Shown here: positions 25,334-33,219 of the stretch, one piece after another
Numbering within the stretch: position 1 is the first letter of the stretch
Layout: each line of letters starts with the position of its first letter
From: JAGPUQ01 sp036961295
GTDB lineage: Bacteria; Pseudomonadota; Gammaproteobacteria; Pseudomonadales; Porticoccaceae
NCBI GenBank assembly: GCA_036961295.1
Contig: JBALVX010000002.1
Span: forward strand, 186,001-250,000
Reading direction: 5' to 3'
Length of the DNA: 64,000 bases
Position numbers and translations under genes: made by a program
The notes under the pieces: model-generated
Told to the model about the DNA's origin: nothing
The model's input: the letters and a program-made list of their open reading frames with translations, nothing else
The model's database searches: none

Positions 25334-27076
25334 TTAAGCGGCGGCGCTACTGGTCTCTTTGGCCTGACCATGCCGGAGCAATTTGCCCGGTGTCGCCCCC
25401 GTGCATTCTCCATCGATAAAGATAACTTCGCCGTTAACCATAGTGAAGCGATAACCTTCGGCTCTTTCGACGTAGCGCCATTCATCACCCGGGAGGTCGT
25501 GAACAATTTCTGAAGGCAAGACTTTTAAATTTTCGTAATCGTAAATCACTATGTCCGCCGCGCGCCCGACTTCCAGTGTGCCCCGATCGGCGAATCCCGC
25601 GGCCTTGGCCGGCATTGCGGCCAGTCGGTAGTGGGCTTCTTCCAGGGTATAGGAACCGCGTTCACGCACCAGCGTCTCGATCATATTGGTCGGGTAACGA
25701 CCATAGTTGAGAAATTTGGTATGAGCTCCACCGTCGGAAAGACCGGGCACGGTCCATTCGTTTTCGAGGATTTCGTTTAGCAGACCTTCCTCGTAATTAA
25801 ACGGCACCACATAGAAAACTGTTTTCAATCGCTCGCTGATGGCCAGATCAAGCATGGCGTCGGAAGGGTGTTTCCCCATGGACGCGCCTAATTCGGCAAT
25901 TGTCATACCCACGTAAATTTTGTTTGCTTCGTTAACCACCGAATCGACGACGATGTCGGCAACGGGGCCGGTGACGAAGGGCGCACTACCGTGATCATAA
26001 TCGTCACGCACTGCCGTCCGCAGTTCGGGATCTTTCATTTTTTCCAATCGCGTGTCTACATCGCCGATGGTGACATTACGCCAGGCACCGTTGCCATCAA
26101 ACAAGTTAAAATCATCGAGCATAAAGCGTAAATCATTGGGCGTGGTGATCGCCTGCATCCAGACTTCGAGGCCCTTTGCTCGAGCTTCATCCACAAAGCG
26201 CAACATGCGCCGATGCTGGTGAGGATGACGTTCGTTGACCTGCACTGCATTCCACAGCACCGAACAGCCCGCGGTTTCAGCCAGGGTCATACCAAACCCC
26301 AGGTCGGAGACCACGTCGTCCTTGGCCTGAGTTAATTGAATAATACCCTCGCCCCGGCCTTTGAGTACCTTGGCGAACTCTAGAACGAGTTCGTCGGACA
26401 TGGTATCCGTAGGCATCGGCGTACCATCGTAGTCGCGTTGCACGGAGGTAAAGCCATCGCCCAGGCGCTGCATGGTATAGCCCACACCGCCTGCGTCGAG
26501 GGATTCCTCCATCATGCTTAGCATTTCCGCCAACTCTGCTTTTGTTGGCTCGCGAGTTTTAGCCGCCTCAACACCCATAACGTAAACCATTAAGGGGTTT
26601 AGTGGTACAAAGCTCATCACGTTGACGCCTTTGGGGCGGCGATCCAGGGAGTCGAGCCACTCCGGAAAGGTTTCCCAATCCCAATCCATACCGGCCTTCA
26701 TCGTGGCAAGAGGGATCGCTTCGACGCGCTCCATGGACAACATTGCCCGCTCCCGCTGATCTGGACGGGTGGGCGCAAAACCAAAACCGCAGTTACCAAT
26801 CGCCATGGAGGTAACACCGTGCCAGCTCGAGCAACTCAGGTAGGGATCCCAGAGCAGTTGACCATCGTAGTGGGTATGTAAATCCACATAGCCAGGAACC
26901 ACGTTCAGCCCGCTTGCATCAATTACCTTGTCTGCCAGGCTGGTATCCAGCCCCCCACCTTCTACAATTTCGGCTATCAGTCCGTCTTTAATCGCCACGT
27001 CACCAACGAAACGTTCCCGGGTGCGGGTTCCATCGACAATAGTGCCGCCTTTAATAATCGTATCGTACGCACTCAT
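25334..27076 (-). CDS. N-acyl-D-amino-acid deacylase-like amidohydrolase
   Basis: This is a 580-residue metal-dependent amidohydrolase. YDTIIKGGTIVDGTR starts the small beta domain, VDLHTHYDGQLLWDP holds the first metal histidines, and GLSDGGAHTKFLNYGRYPTNM carries the catalytic Asp/His region near 455-470. The best ribosome site, GGAGG, is six bases before ATG 27076; the frame extends eight codons further to 27097. In this family many relatives in catabolic clusters are annotated D-aminoacylase but act on unknown amides or cyclic esters. Confidence 0.88.
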   Translation of the reverse strand: MSAYDTIIKGGTIVDGTRTRERFVGDVAIKDGLIAEIVEGGGLDTSLADKVIDASGLNVVPGYVDLHTHYDGQLLWDPYLSCSSWHGVTSMAIGNCGFGFAPTRPDQRERAMLSMERVEAIPLATMKAGMDWDWETFPEWLDSLDRRPKGVNVMSFVPLNPLMVYVMGVEAAKTREPTKAELAEMLSMMEESLDAGGVGYTMQRLGDGFTSVQRDYDGTPMPTDTMSDELVLEFAKVLKGRGEGIIQLTQAKDDVVSDLGFGMTLAETAGCSVLWNAVQVNERHPHQHRRMLRFVDEARAKGLEVWMQAITTPNDLRFMLDDFNLFDGNGAWRNVTIGDVDTRLEKMKDPELRTAVRDDYDHGSAPFVTGPVADIVVDSVVNEANKIYVGMTIAELGASMGKHPSDAMLDLAISERLKTVFYVVPFNYEEGLLNEILENEWTVPGLSDGGAHTKFLNYGRYPTNMIETLVRERGSYTLEEAHYRLAAMPAKAAGFADRGTLEVGRAADIVIYDYENLKVLPSEIVHDLPGDEWRYVERAEGYRFTMVNGEVIFIDGECTGATPGKLLRHGQAKETSSAAA

Positions 27077-27112
27077 CATATTCCTCCGGGTTATCAAAAT
27101 CCTAAATCTATT

Positions 27113-27124
27113 ATTACTAGTAAT
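27113..27124. promoter_or_regulatory. 12-bp palindrome upstream of the amidohydrolase
   Basis: ATTACTAGTAAT is a perfect palindrome lying 37 bp upstream of the amidohydrolase start, within a 218-bp divergent region. The position suits a repressor operator. No cognate regulator is visible. Confidence 0.3.
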
Positions 27125-27294
27125 TATGTCAACTCCATTATAGAACTATTACCGGGGGGGAAATCTAGTCTTTTTTTCAAAAATTTATCCGAGCCGTCAC
27201 TCGATTATTTTTGGATGATGGGGTCATTAGATTCAGACAAAAAACTTATATACTGCCCTCACACTAGAGTCTTTATTCGGGCACACTTCTCACC

Positions 27295-27783
27295 ATGAAA
27301 TCATTAACAAGCTTAGCCACGCCAACAGCAGACGCACTTATCGCGCGGTCGCAAACTCTAGCAGTATGCGAGTCGTCCGCAGGCGGACTGATCTCCGCCG
27401 CATTGGTCAGCTATCCCGGAGCATCCGCCTACTTTCTTGGCGGCACCGTGGTTTACACACTGAGTGCGCGAGATAAATTAATCGACGTTAACGATGAGGA
27501 TATGGCGGGCATTCGCCCGGCGAGCGAAGCCTACGCCTTGCTATGCGCCCGTAGAATTCGCGCCAAACTAGGCAGTGACTGGGCTTTAGCAGAAACCGGA
27601 GCCAGCGGCCCCAGCGGAAACCCTTATGGCGATGCGCCCGGCCATGCTTGTTTTGCGGTGAGTGGGCCGATAGAACGGGCGATGACTATCGCCACCGGGC
27701 GAGACAATCGCGAAGATAATATGTGGATATATGCGCAACAAGCACTTAATTTACTGATGGAATGTCTCGCAGAGCAAGCATAA
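27295..27783 (+). CDS. CinA-family nicotinamide-nucleotide amidohydrolase (PncC domain)
   Basis: This is a 162-residue stand-alone CinA C-terminal domain. AVCESSAGGLISAALVS contains the catalytic Ser, and GGTVVYTLSARDKLI and AETGASGPSGNPYGDAPGH are typical. The usual reaction is deamidation of NMN to NaMN in pyridine-nucleotide recycling. In many plasmid or catabolic contexts the domain has drifted, so the reaction is likely but not certain. Confidence 0.85.
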   Translation: MKSLTSLATPTADALIARSQTLAVCESSAGGLISAALVSYPGASAYFLGGTVVYTLSARDKLIDVNDEDMAGIRPASEAYALLCARRIRAKLGSDWALAETGASGPSGNPYGDAPGHACFAVSGPIERAMTIATGRDNREDNMWIYAQQALNLLMECLAEQA

Positions 27784-27811
27784 ATTTTATTTATTTTAAT
27801 TCAGTACTGAC

Positions 27812-28243
27812 TTAATTTAGTACAGAGTAGCCACGGCCACGCAAACAGTTTTTTACTACTTGATGTTTTTCCTGATAACCGGAGCTCGCGCCTTTCACAC
27901 CGCCGACCACGCCACCTACACCTGCCCCACGCTGAGCACTGCCACTATCACCAGTGATGGCACCAACAACACCGCCGAGTACTGCACCAGCCACCGCTCC
28001 AGTCGTGGTTCGGCCCGCGACACTGACTTGCGAGGCATAATTACGGCATTCGTGAAGGTCCTGATAATAGGCATCCATGTTGACGCCCTGGGTATCGATA
28101 ATGACACCGCTGCTCGATTGGTTCGAACCTTGATTGGCACATGCGCTGAGCAAACCCACAACCAGCAAAGCACCCACTATGCGTAGGCGCAAAAATTGCT
28201 CGAATAATTTTTGTGTAATGAGTAACTTACTTAGGTAGGCCAT
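27812..28243 (-). CDS. Glycine-zipper lipoprotein
   Basis: This is a 143-residue protein with a lipobox LLSAC near residue 35 and a glycine zipper region of the Gly-x-x-x-Gly type (about 75-115: AGAVLGGVVGAITG, GAGVGGVVGGVKG). It resembles the Rick_17kDa/OmpA-like glycine-zipper lipoproteins of the cell envelope. The AGAGGAAAG before the ATG supports the start. Monocistronic; role in the envelope is inferred. Confidence 0.8.
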   Translation of the reverse strand: MAYLSKLLITQKLFEQFLRLRIVGALLVVGLLSACANQGSNQSSSGVIIDTQGVNMDAYYQDLHECRNYASQVSVAGRTTTGAVAGAVLGGVVGAITGDSGSAQRGAGVGGVVGGVKGASSGYQEKHQVVKNCLRGRGYSVLN

Positions 28244-28393
28244 CGCGCTTTCCTCTGAAATTTTGATAACAAGGTAAGCTCTCTGACTGTATTGCTTTGA
28301 AATGGTTTCGCCGCGGCTTTGTGTTTCGTCGCGGCTTTACGTTTCGTCACGACGCCGCTTAGCCGCTAACTAATACAATAGGAAATGATATTA

Positions 28394-28738
28394 CTACCAT
28401 CCCATCAACAACATACAACCTTCAGCAAGCCCCAGTACCGGGTTATGGCCATAACCCTTGCCCTGAGTCGCCCGATCAGTGCACTTGACCAGTTTATTTG
28501 AAAATCGGCGAAGCGTAGCTATATCGCCACTTTTTTTAAGTTTGTCTTGAACCTTCGGCCTGATACTCGCCCAATCTGCAGCGGTAGCTAATTTATTAGA
28601 CGCATCCGCACTATTCCAGTCATCCACGGTTGCGGAGTGCAAGACACCCCCTTCATACCACTCTTCAGCAGTAGCCAATAACGGAGACATCCCAAGTACT
28701 ACAATCAAAACTCCGTTAATAAAAAATATTTTTTTCAT
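28394..28738 (-). CDS. Small secreted protein, unknown function
   Basis: This is a 114-residue protein with an N-terminal signal peptide (MKKIFFINGVLIVVLGMSPLLATA). The mature part has WYEGGVLHSATVDDWNSA and two cysteines (KCTDR, EGCMLLMGW). A longer frame starts nine codons earlier, but GGAAAG fits ATG 28738. The EWYEGGxLHxA pattern recurs in small periplasmic proteins, but I can name no function. Confidence 0.7.
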   Translation of the reverse strand: MKKIFFINGVLIVVLGMSPLLATAEEWYEGGVLHSATVDDWNSADASNKLATAADWASIRPKVQDKLKKSGDIATLRRFSNKLVKCTDRATQGKGYGHNPVLGLAEGCMLLMGW

Positions 28739-28959
28739 ACCTACTTTCCTTAAATACCACATCAAAAATAACGATTTTATAGCCCGTAGCCCTTGCTAAA
28801 CGACCACACTGCGCAGCGTGGCGGACTATAAGAACATAGCAAATGGGCACAGACCACTGTAGAACAGACACAGTGTGCACCGGATCACACAATTTGCGCC
28901 AGATAGTCAAATTGTGTGAAGTGACTCAACTTGACTTAATTGTTGTTTTTCACAAACCA

Positions 28960-28989
28960 AAAGAGGGACGCCGATAAGCGTCCCTCTTT
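28960..28989. terminator. Bidirectional terminator-like hairpin
   Basis: AAAGAGGGACG (28960-28970) pairs perfectly with CGTCCCTCTTT (28979-28989) over an 8-base loop. It lies downstream of the desaturase gene, beyond the tandem repeat at 28992-29049. Confidence 0.75.
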
Positions 28990-28991
28990 AT

Positions 28992-29049
28992 TGTTTCTAT
29001 CAAAGCTGTTTCTATCAAAGCTGTTTCTATCAGAGCCGTTTTTATCTGG
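28992..29049. repeat. 15-bp tandem repeat, 3 to 4 copies
   Basis: The unit TGTTTCTATCAAAGC is present twice exactly, once with one change, and once degenerate. It lies between the desaturase stop and its terminator, so it would be part of the transcript's 3' end. Confidence 0.8.
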
Positions 29050-29096
29050 GATAGCTCAGCCTAAACCAGGATCAGTCATTTACAAATTTCGATGGG

Positions 29097-30002
29097 TCAC
29101 GTCGCTTGATTGGCATGAAAGTTCTTGTGCACCTCAAGATTAGCTGGCTCCAAGGCAAAGGGCTTTTGAATGCTCACATCGTGCCCATTAAGCTCATCGT
29201 ATTTCAAATACCAGACTTTATGCATTTTGTAGAACGGCACCGTAGGATACAGGTGATGGATGAGGTGATAATTTTGGTACACCAGCAAAGGCGTCAACAA
29301 CCACTCCCAGCCCATGCGCATAGTTGTTGCCAAATAGGCATCTTCGTCCTGACTCACAATAGCCGGATGGTGCGGCAAGATCACAAACACCACCGCAATA
29401 AGAAACAAGGCAATGCGGGTGGGGATAAACCACAGCATTAAAATCTCGTAGCCATACCCCATAACAATCAACGCTATGGCCATAGGTATTAACAAACCAT
29501 AAAAAATAATCAGACTTTTGGCGTGCTTCTTCATTACCTTGTGGCCATTTTTAAAAAAGTAATAAATGTAATAAGCGTCAAAGAATGTCCAGCGAATCGG
29601 AACCTGCCACCATGGTGACTCATGTTCGAAAATATCCGGGTCGTCCTGGCTGTTGGCGTGAATATGATGTTGATTGTGCACCCAGCGTAGCAAGGTCATG
29701 GGGGCGTAAGGAAAAAGAAATACCAGCGCAATGCCGCCAATGCCTTCGTTCAAAAACGCATTTTTTGACAGCGATCGGTGGGCACTGTCGTGGATAACAC
29801 TGAACATCCAATAACTCAGAAAGCCGTTAATAATGCTACCCACCCACATCTCGATGTCGCCCGCCAAAGCATAACGCCAGGTGGCTATAAGCCCGGTCAA
29901 GGCCACGATAAAGATCAGGGTAGTGGGGATAGCTAATTTTGGCGCTCGCAAGTAAGACTGAAATAATTGCTCACTGGGCGCAATGGTTTGCGATGTGCTC
30001 AT
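29097..30002 (-). CDS. Membrane fatty acid desaturase / hydroxylase family protein
   Basis: This is a 301-residue integral membrane di-iron enzyme. The three His boxes are H71DSAH75, H109NQHH113 and H246LIHH250, plus HH at 211-212. About four to six hydrophobic segments flank them. The family includes acyl-lipid desaturases and beta-carotene hydroxylases. The arrangement fits either, and no carotenoid gene is nearby. AGGAAAACAAG precedes the ATG. Confidence 0.85.
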   Translation of the reverse strand: MSTSQTIAPSEQLFQSYLRAPKLAIPTTLIFIVALTGLIATWRYALAGDIEMWVGSIINGFLSYWMFSVIHDSAHRSLSKNAFLNEGIGGIALVFLFPYAPMTLLRWVHNQHHIHANSQDDPDIFEHESPWWQVPIRWTFFDAYYIYYFFKNGHKVMKKHAKSLIIFYGLLIPMAIALIVMGYGYEILMLWFIPTRIALFLIAVVFVILPHHPAIVSQDEDAYLATTMRMGWEWLLTPLLVYQNYHLIHHLYPTVPFYKMHKVWYLKYDELNGHDVSIQKPFALEPANLEVHKNFHANQAT

Positions 30003-30114
30003 CTTGTTTTCCTGTTCATACTACGGCTACCGACAATTTATCCCTGAACAGACAATGGATACACATCATCGGTTCTTTGACTGTCAATTATACACCTAGA
30101 GTTTGCGGAGTAAA

Positions 30115-30507
30115 TTATCGGGAAAACTTTATGGTAAGCGCGGCAACCACACCCCATACCCAGTTGAAAAACAGCACAAATACCGGAGTCAGCAGGCCCA
30201 ACTGAAGCCCTGCCAGGCCCTTGTTCGCCATGAAGGGAAATACTACGAATAGCTGAACAAAGGTAGGAAACAGACTAAGAACGGCCCCTTTTAATAACAA
30301 CCGCGACTGCAGTAAGGGCAAAATAAAGAGCAGCCCCCAGAGGCCACCCCAGACAATTCGAGGATACAGCCAATCTGGAGTTAACGAAGGTGCAATTGAA
30401 ACACCAAATGCCGAGGTGATACCAAGCTGCCCAAATTGCCAAACGGCAAGGCTGTTTGCCAGCGCACCTACGCACCCTGCCGCGAAAAAAATTAATAGCT
30501 TTTTCAT
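30115..30507 (-). CDS. Small integral membrane protein, unknown function
   Basis: This is a 130-residue hydrophobic protein with about four membrane segments (residues 1-22, 45-62, 68-90, 100-127). I do not recognise the family. The frame can extend to a TTG at 30519; ATG 30507 begins MKKLLIFFAAG. A decayed copy of the same gene, missing 233 internal base pairs, lies at 31811-31979 on the other side of the diguanylate cyclase gene. Confidence 0.7.
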   Translation of the reverse strand: MKKLLIFFAAGCVGALANSLAVWQFGQLGITSAFGVSIAPSLTPDWLYPRIVWGGLWGLLFILPLLQSRLLLKGAVLSLFPTFVQLFVVFPFMANKGLAGLQLGLLTPVFVLFFNWVWGVVAALTIKFSR

Positions 30508-30534
30508 AGCCAATCTCAAATAAATTTGGCGGGC

Positions 30535-31587
30535 TTAACCTATTGATTTAAGCTCGTATTTAAATGTTGGGACAGGCCAAACACAGTTGCGCCCCTGCCC
30601 CTTGGCCTGGTACAAGTTCACATCCGCACGCCGGATCCAGGCTTCAATACTTTCATTGTTCTCGTAATCAGCCACACCGATACTCACTGTCATCGTCTGA
30701 CCATCGAGAATATTGGCCTGCTCTACGTGAAGCCGCAGACTTTCGGCAAAGGCGGTCGCCTGCCCGGCTTCGATATCGTGCGTGAGTATGACGAATTCTT
30801 CACCGCCGGTGCGAAACACCTCGTCGAGCTTACGCTTGCGTTGCAGTAGCGTGTCCACTAAGCCTTTGAGGGCCTTATCACCCGCCTCATGACCCAGCAA
30901 GTCGTTAATGCTTTTGAAGTGATCAACGTCCAGCGCTATAAGGCTCGCCGTGCCCATTCCTCGCCGACAAGCCTCAGCGGCATCGGCAACGCAAGCCATC
31001 ATATGCCGGCGGTTATACGCCCCCGTCAATGGATCGGTAGTTGCCAGCCTGGCCTGCTGCTCCTGAACCGAATCTAACAAGCGGACAATCACGTCACCCA
31101 GATAAGCCACCATGATGTAGCTCACGACAAAGCGAACCGCAAACTCCATGCTTAACGCATAAAAAGCCGCCGGGATCAGTAATGCAACACTAATAATAAT
31201 CATGATCCGTGCGTGTTGTCGTTCGGCGATGGATAGAATAATCAGGGCACAGGGGAAAAACCAAAACACGATAGTCACGCCTTGTAAAAACAGACCCGCA
31301 ATCAGTGTTGCCTGCATCACCGGGAAAAAGAACACCAAAGGGACGAGTTGACGCTTGTGGCGCAAAATCCACAGCGTATTGGCGCCAGAAACTATCAAGA
31401 TTGATAGCGTTAACAAAGCCATAGTAATACGGCCCTGCAGAAAATGATTTACCGTGAAAGGCAGCACAAAAAGCACAGTGACGAAGCCAAAAATCATATA
31501 CATGCGCAGACGAAACCCGGAAATCAGATCATCTGGTTGCTGCGGAACGACTGCCTCATTCATCAAAAAAACGTCCTTATTATTCAT
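30535..31587 (-). CDS. Membrane-bound diguanylate cyclase (GGDEF)
   Basis: This is a 350-residue protein with five or six N-terminal membrane segments (about 30-170) and a C-terminal GGDEF domain (about 180-340). The active loop is GGEEF at 261-265. The inhibitory site R252-x-x-D255 lies five residues before it, so the cyclase should be active and feedback-inhibited by c-di-GMP. ATG 31563, eight codons in, has AAGGA upstream and is an alternative start. It sits 27 bp upstream of the small membrane protein gene. Confidence 0.92.
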   Translation of the reverse strand: MNNKDVFLMNEAVVPQQPDDLISGFRLRMYMIFGFVTVLFVLPFTVNHFLQGRITMALLTLSILIVSGANTLWILRHKRQLVPLVFFFPVMQATLIAGLFLQGVTIVFWFFPCALIILSIAERQHARIMIIISVALLIPAAFYALSMEFAVRFVVSYIMVAYLGDVIVRLLDSVQEQQARLATTDPLTGAYNRRHMMACVADAAEACRRGMGTASLIALDVDHFKSINDLLGHEAGDKALKGLVDTLLQRKRKLDEVFRTGGEEFVILTHDIEAGQATAFAESLRLHVEQANILDGQTMTVSIGVADYENNESIEAWIRRADVNLYQAKGQGRNCVWPVPTFKYELKSIG

Positions 31588-31646
31588 CTTATTACTGCAT
31601 TATAGCGGAAAAATTTAGCGCCAATAATGCTCGCGCTTCTGCAGGG

Positions 31647-31802
31647 CTAGTTATTTATCTCCACTAATTTTCGACAGGAAAATGATAGCACTGATATTTC
31701 TAGCAGCATAATGAGTAACCCCAGGGTGCTGCCCACTATACCTAGGCCCTCAGGCACCACTAACTCAATCAGGGTATATAGCAGCCAGGGAAGAACTCCG
31801 GC
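31647..31802 (-). pseudogene. Possible remnant of a membrane protein gene
   Basis: An open stretch of 51 codons on the minus strand encodes a strongly hydrophobic peptide with a basic tail (SFSCRKLVEINN) before its stop. There is a TGA immediately upstream and no good start. The composition suggests the C-terminal end of a membrane protein whose front is lost. It could also be chance. Confidence 0.35.
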
Positions 31803-31810
31803 TCATTAGT

Positions 31811-31979
31811 TGTCATTTATACACCGAGGTTTTGCCGCGTAAATTATCGGAAAAACTTTATGGTAGGCGCACTGATCACGCCCCATACTCCATTGAAAAA
31901 CAAATGTCGAGGTGATACCAAGATGTCCAAATTGCCAAACGGTAAGACCATTTGCCAGAGCGCCCACGCTCCCAGCCGA
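31811..31979 (-). pseudogene. Decayed, internally deleted copy of the 30115-30507 membrane gene
   Basis: 31811-31901 matches 30082-30172 and 31902-31979 matches about 30406-30480, both at high identity. The middle 233 bp (30173-30405) are absent. That length is not a multiple of three, so the frame is broken. The copy includes the stop codon and downstream sequence of the intact gene. The duplicated pair brackets the diguanylate cyclase gene. Confidence 0.85.
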
Positions 31980-32002
31980 TGTGGAGTTTTAGCCGAGACC
32001 GC

Positions 32003-32368
32003 TTATGGACTCTGTTTTACGTCGCTGGCCTTGAGTCTTTTTTCCATATGCCTCGACAGAAGCCAAATAGCGCACGCCGTAATATAGGTAGGGACCACGG
32101 TAATTGAAAGGACTACCAGATCCGTCGACACGTTTTTCCCCGAATGTGCGACCCCGTATCCAAACAGCACAACGACTACGAACATCAGGACGCCAACCAT
32201 AATAACGACGTAGAGACAGGACAAAATGACATACGCGGTTTTGCGTACTTTTTGACATCGCCACGCACACAAAACTGCTCTGCCAATGGCAATTAGCCCG
32301 ATCAAGGGCAGCGACAAAAGAACACTTACAATGATTATTTGAGAAATGCTCATAGGCGGAGTAGACAC
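32003..32368 (-). CDS. Small membrane protein, unknown function
   Basis: This is a 121-residue protein with three predicted membrane segments (about 8-32, 45-72, 83-105) and a basic C-terminal tail (HMEKRLKASDVKQ). The listed start is GTG; ATG 32353 gives 116 residues. It resembles no family I can name. It directly follows the decayed membrane-gene copy and precedes trpA by 84 bp on the same strand. Confidence 0.55.
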   Translation of the reverse strand: MSTPPMSISQIIIVSVLLSLPLIGLIAIGRAVLCAWRCQKVRKTAYVILSCLYVVIMVGVLMFVVVVLFGYGVAHSGKNVSTDLVVLSITVVPTYITACAIWLLSRHMEKRLKASDVKQSP

Positions 32369-32451
32369 CTAAGCATCAAGGAAAGTCAACGCAATACCCG
32401 GTGCCATTGAGTGAACTTTGCCTGGCTTGATTAGTACATACGCTAACGTGA

Positions 32452-33219
32452 CTATCCCAACAACTCCGAGAAAAATCCTCTCAAGGCATCTTCGCCGCCC
32501 TCTTCCCATTTTTTAAGGGCCGCCGTACCGATAATTGCTATGTCCGCTTTGCCGCGTAAAAAATCCATATCGGTTTTATCACTGATACCAAAGCCGACTC
32601 CAATGGGCAGATCGGTGTATTGTCGGCAGTGCTCAATAAAGGATGTAACTTCCGTATCCATTTGGGTTTTTGAACCCGTCACGCCTTTGCGCGCCACGGC
32701 GTAAATAAAGCCTTTGGCCGCTTCGCCCAGGGTTTTTAAGCGCGCATCGGTATTGGTGGGTGTCATTAAGATAATGGGGTCGATATCAACCTCGGCTGAT
32801 AAGCGGTGCATCTCTCCCGCTTCTTCCACCGGCAAGTCGGGGATGATATAGCCGCTACCACCCGCCGCTTTCAGGCTTTGCATAAACTCGGCTTCCCCCA
32901 ATTTGAACGCGGTGTTGTAGTAACCCATCATCAACAGCTTGAAGGGAAACAACTCGGCGGCTTTTTTCATAAACTGAAAACAGTCGCGAGTGTGTACGCC
33001 GCTACTCACCGCCGCTTGATTAGCTTTGACGAACAGGGGGCCATCGGCGGAGGGTTCGGAAAACGGAAATTGCAGCTCCACCAAATCCACATCGAACTCG
33101 GCCATCACTGCGAGGGCTTTCAGATTTTCTTCAAAGGAGGGGTAGCCGCAGACCACGTGGGTCATTAGCAGCATGTCTTTGTGTTTTAGACGCTCCCGTA
33201 AATACTGCTCAAGCGCCAT
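32452..33219 (-). CDS. trpA: Tryptophan synthase alpha chain
   Basis: This is a 255-residue TIM barrel that splits indole-3-glycerol phosphate into indole and glyceraldehyde 3-phosphate. Catalytic E48 lies in VELQFPFSEP and D59 in SADGP. The motif reads LQFPFSEPSADGP rather than the usual LGVPFSDPxADGP, a divergent version of the alpha subunit. The frame extends to 33303 but ATG 33219 overlaps the trpB stop by 11 bp, the usual coupled arrangement. Confidence 0.93.
   Translation of the reverse strand: MALEQYLRERLKHKDMLLMTHVVCGYPSFEENLKALAVMAEFDVDLVELQFPFSEPSADGPLFVKANQAAVSSGVHTRDCFQFMKKAAELFPFKLLMMGYYNTAFKLGEAEFMQSLKAAGGSGYIIPDLPVEEAGEMHRLSAEVDIDPIILMTPTNTDARLKTLGEAAKGFIYAVARKGVTGSKTQMDTEVTSFIEHCRQYTDLPIGVGFGISDKTDMDFLRGKADIAIIGTAALKKWEEGGEDALRGFFSELLG

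Noticed and set aside
31860..32087. 75-codon plus-strand frame
   Set aside because: It runs antisense across the decayed membrane-gene copy and the end of the next gene.
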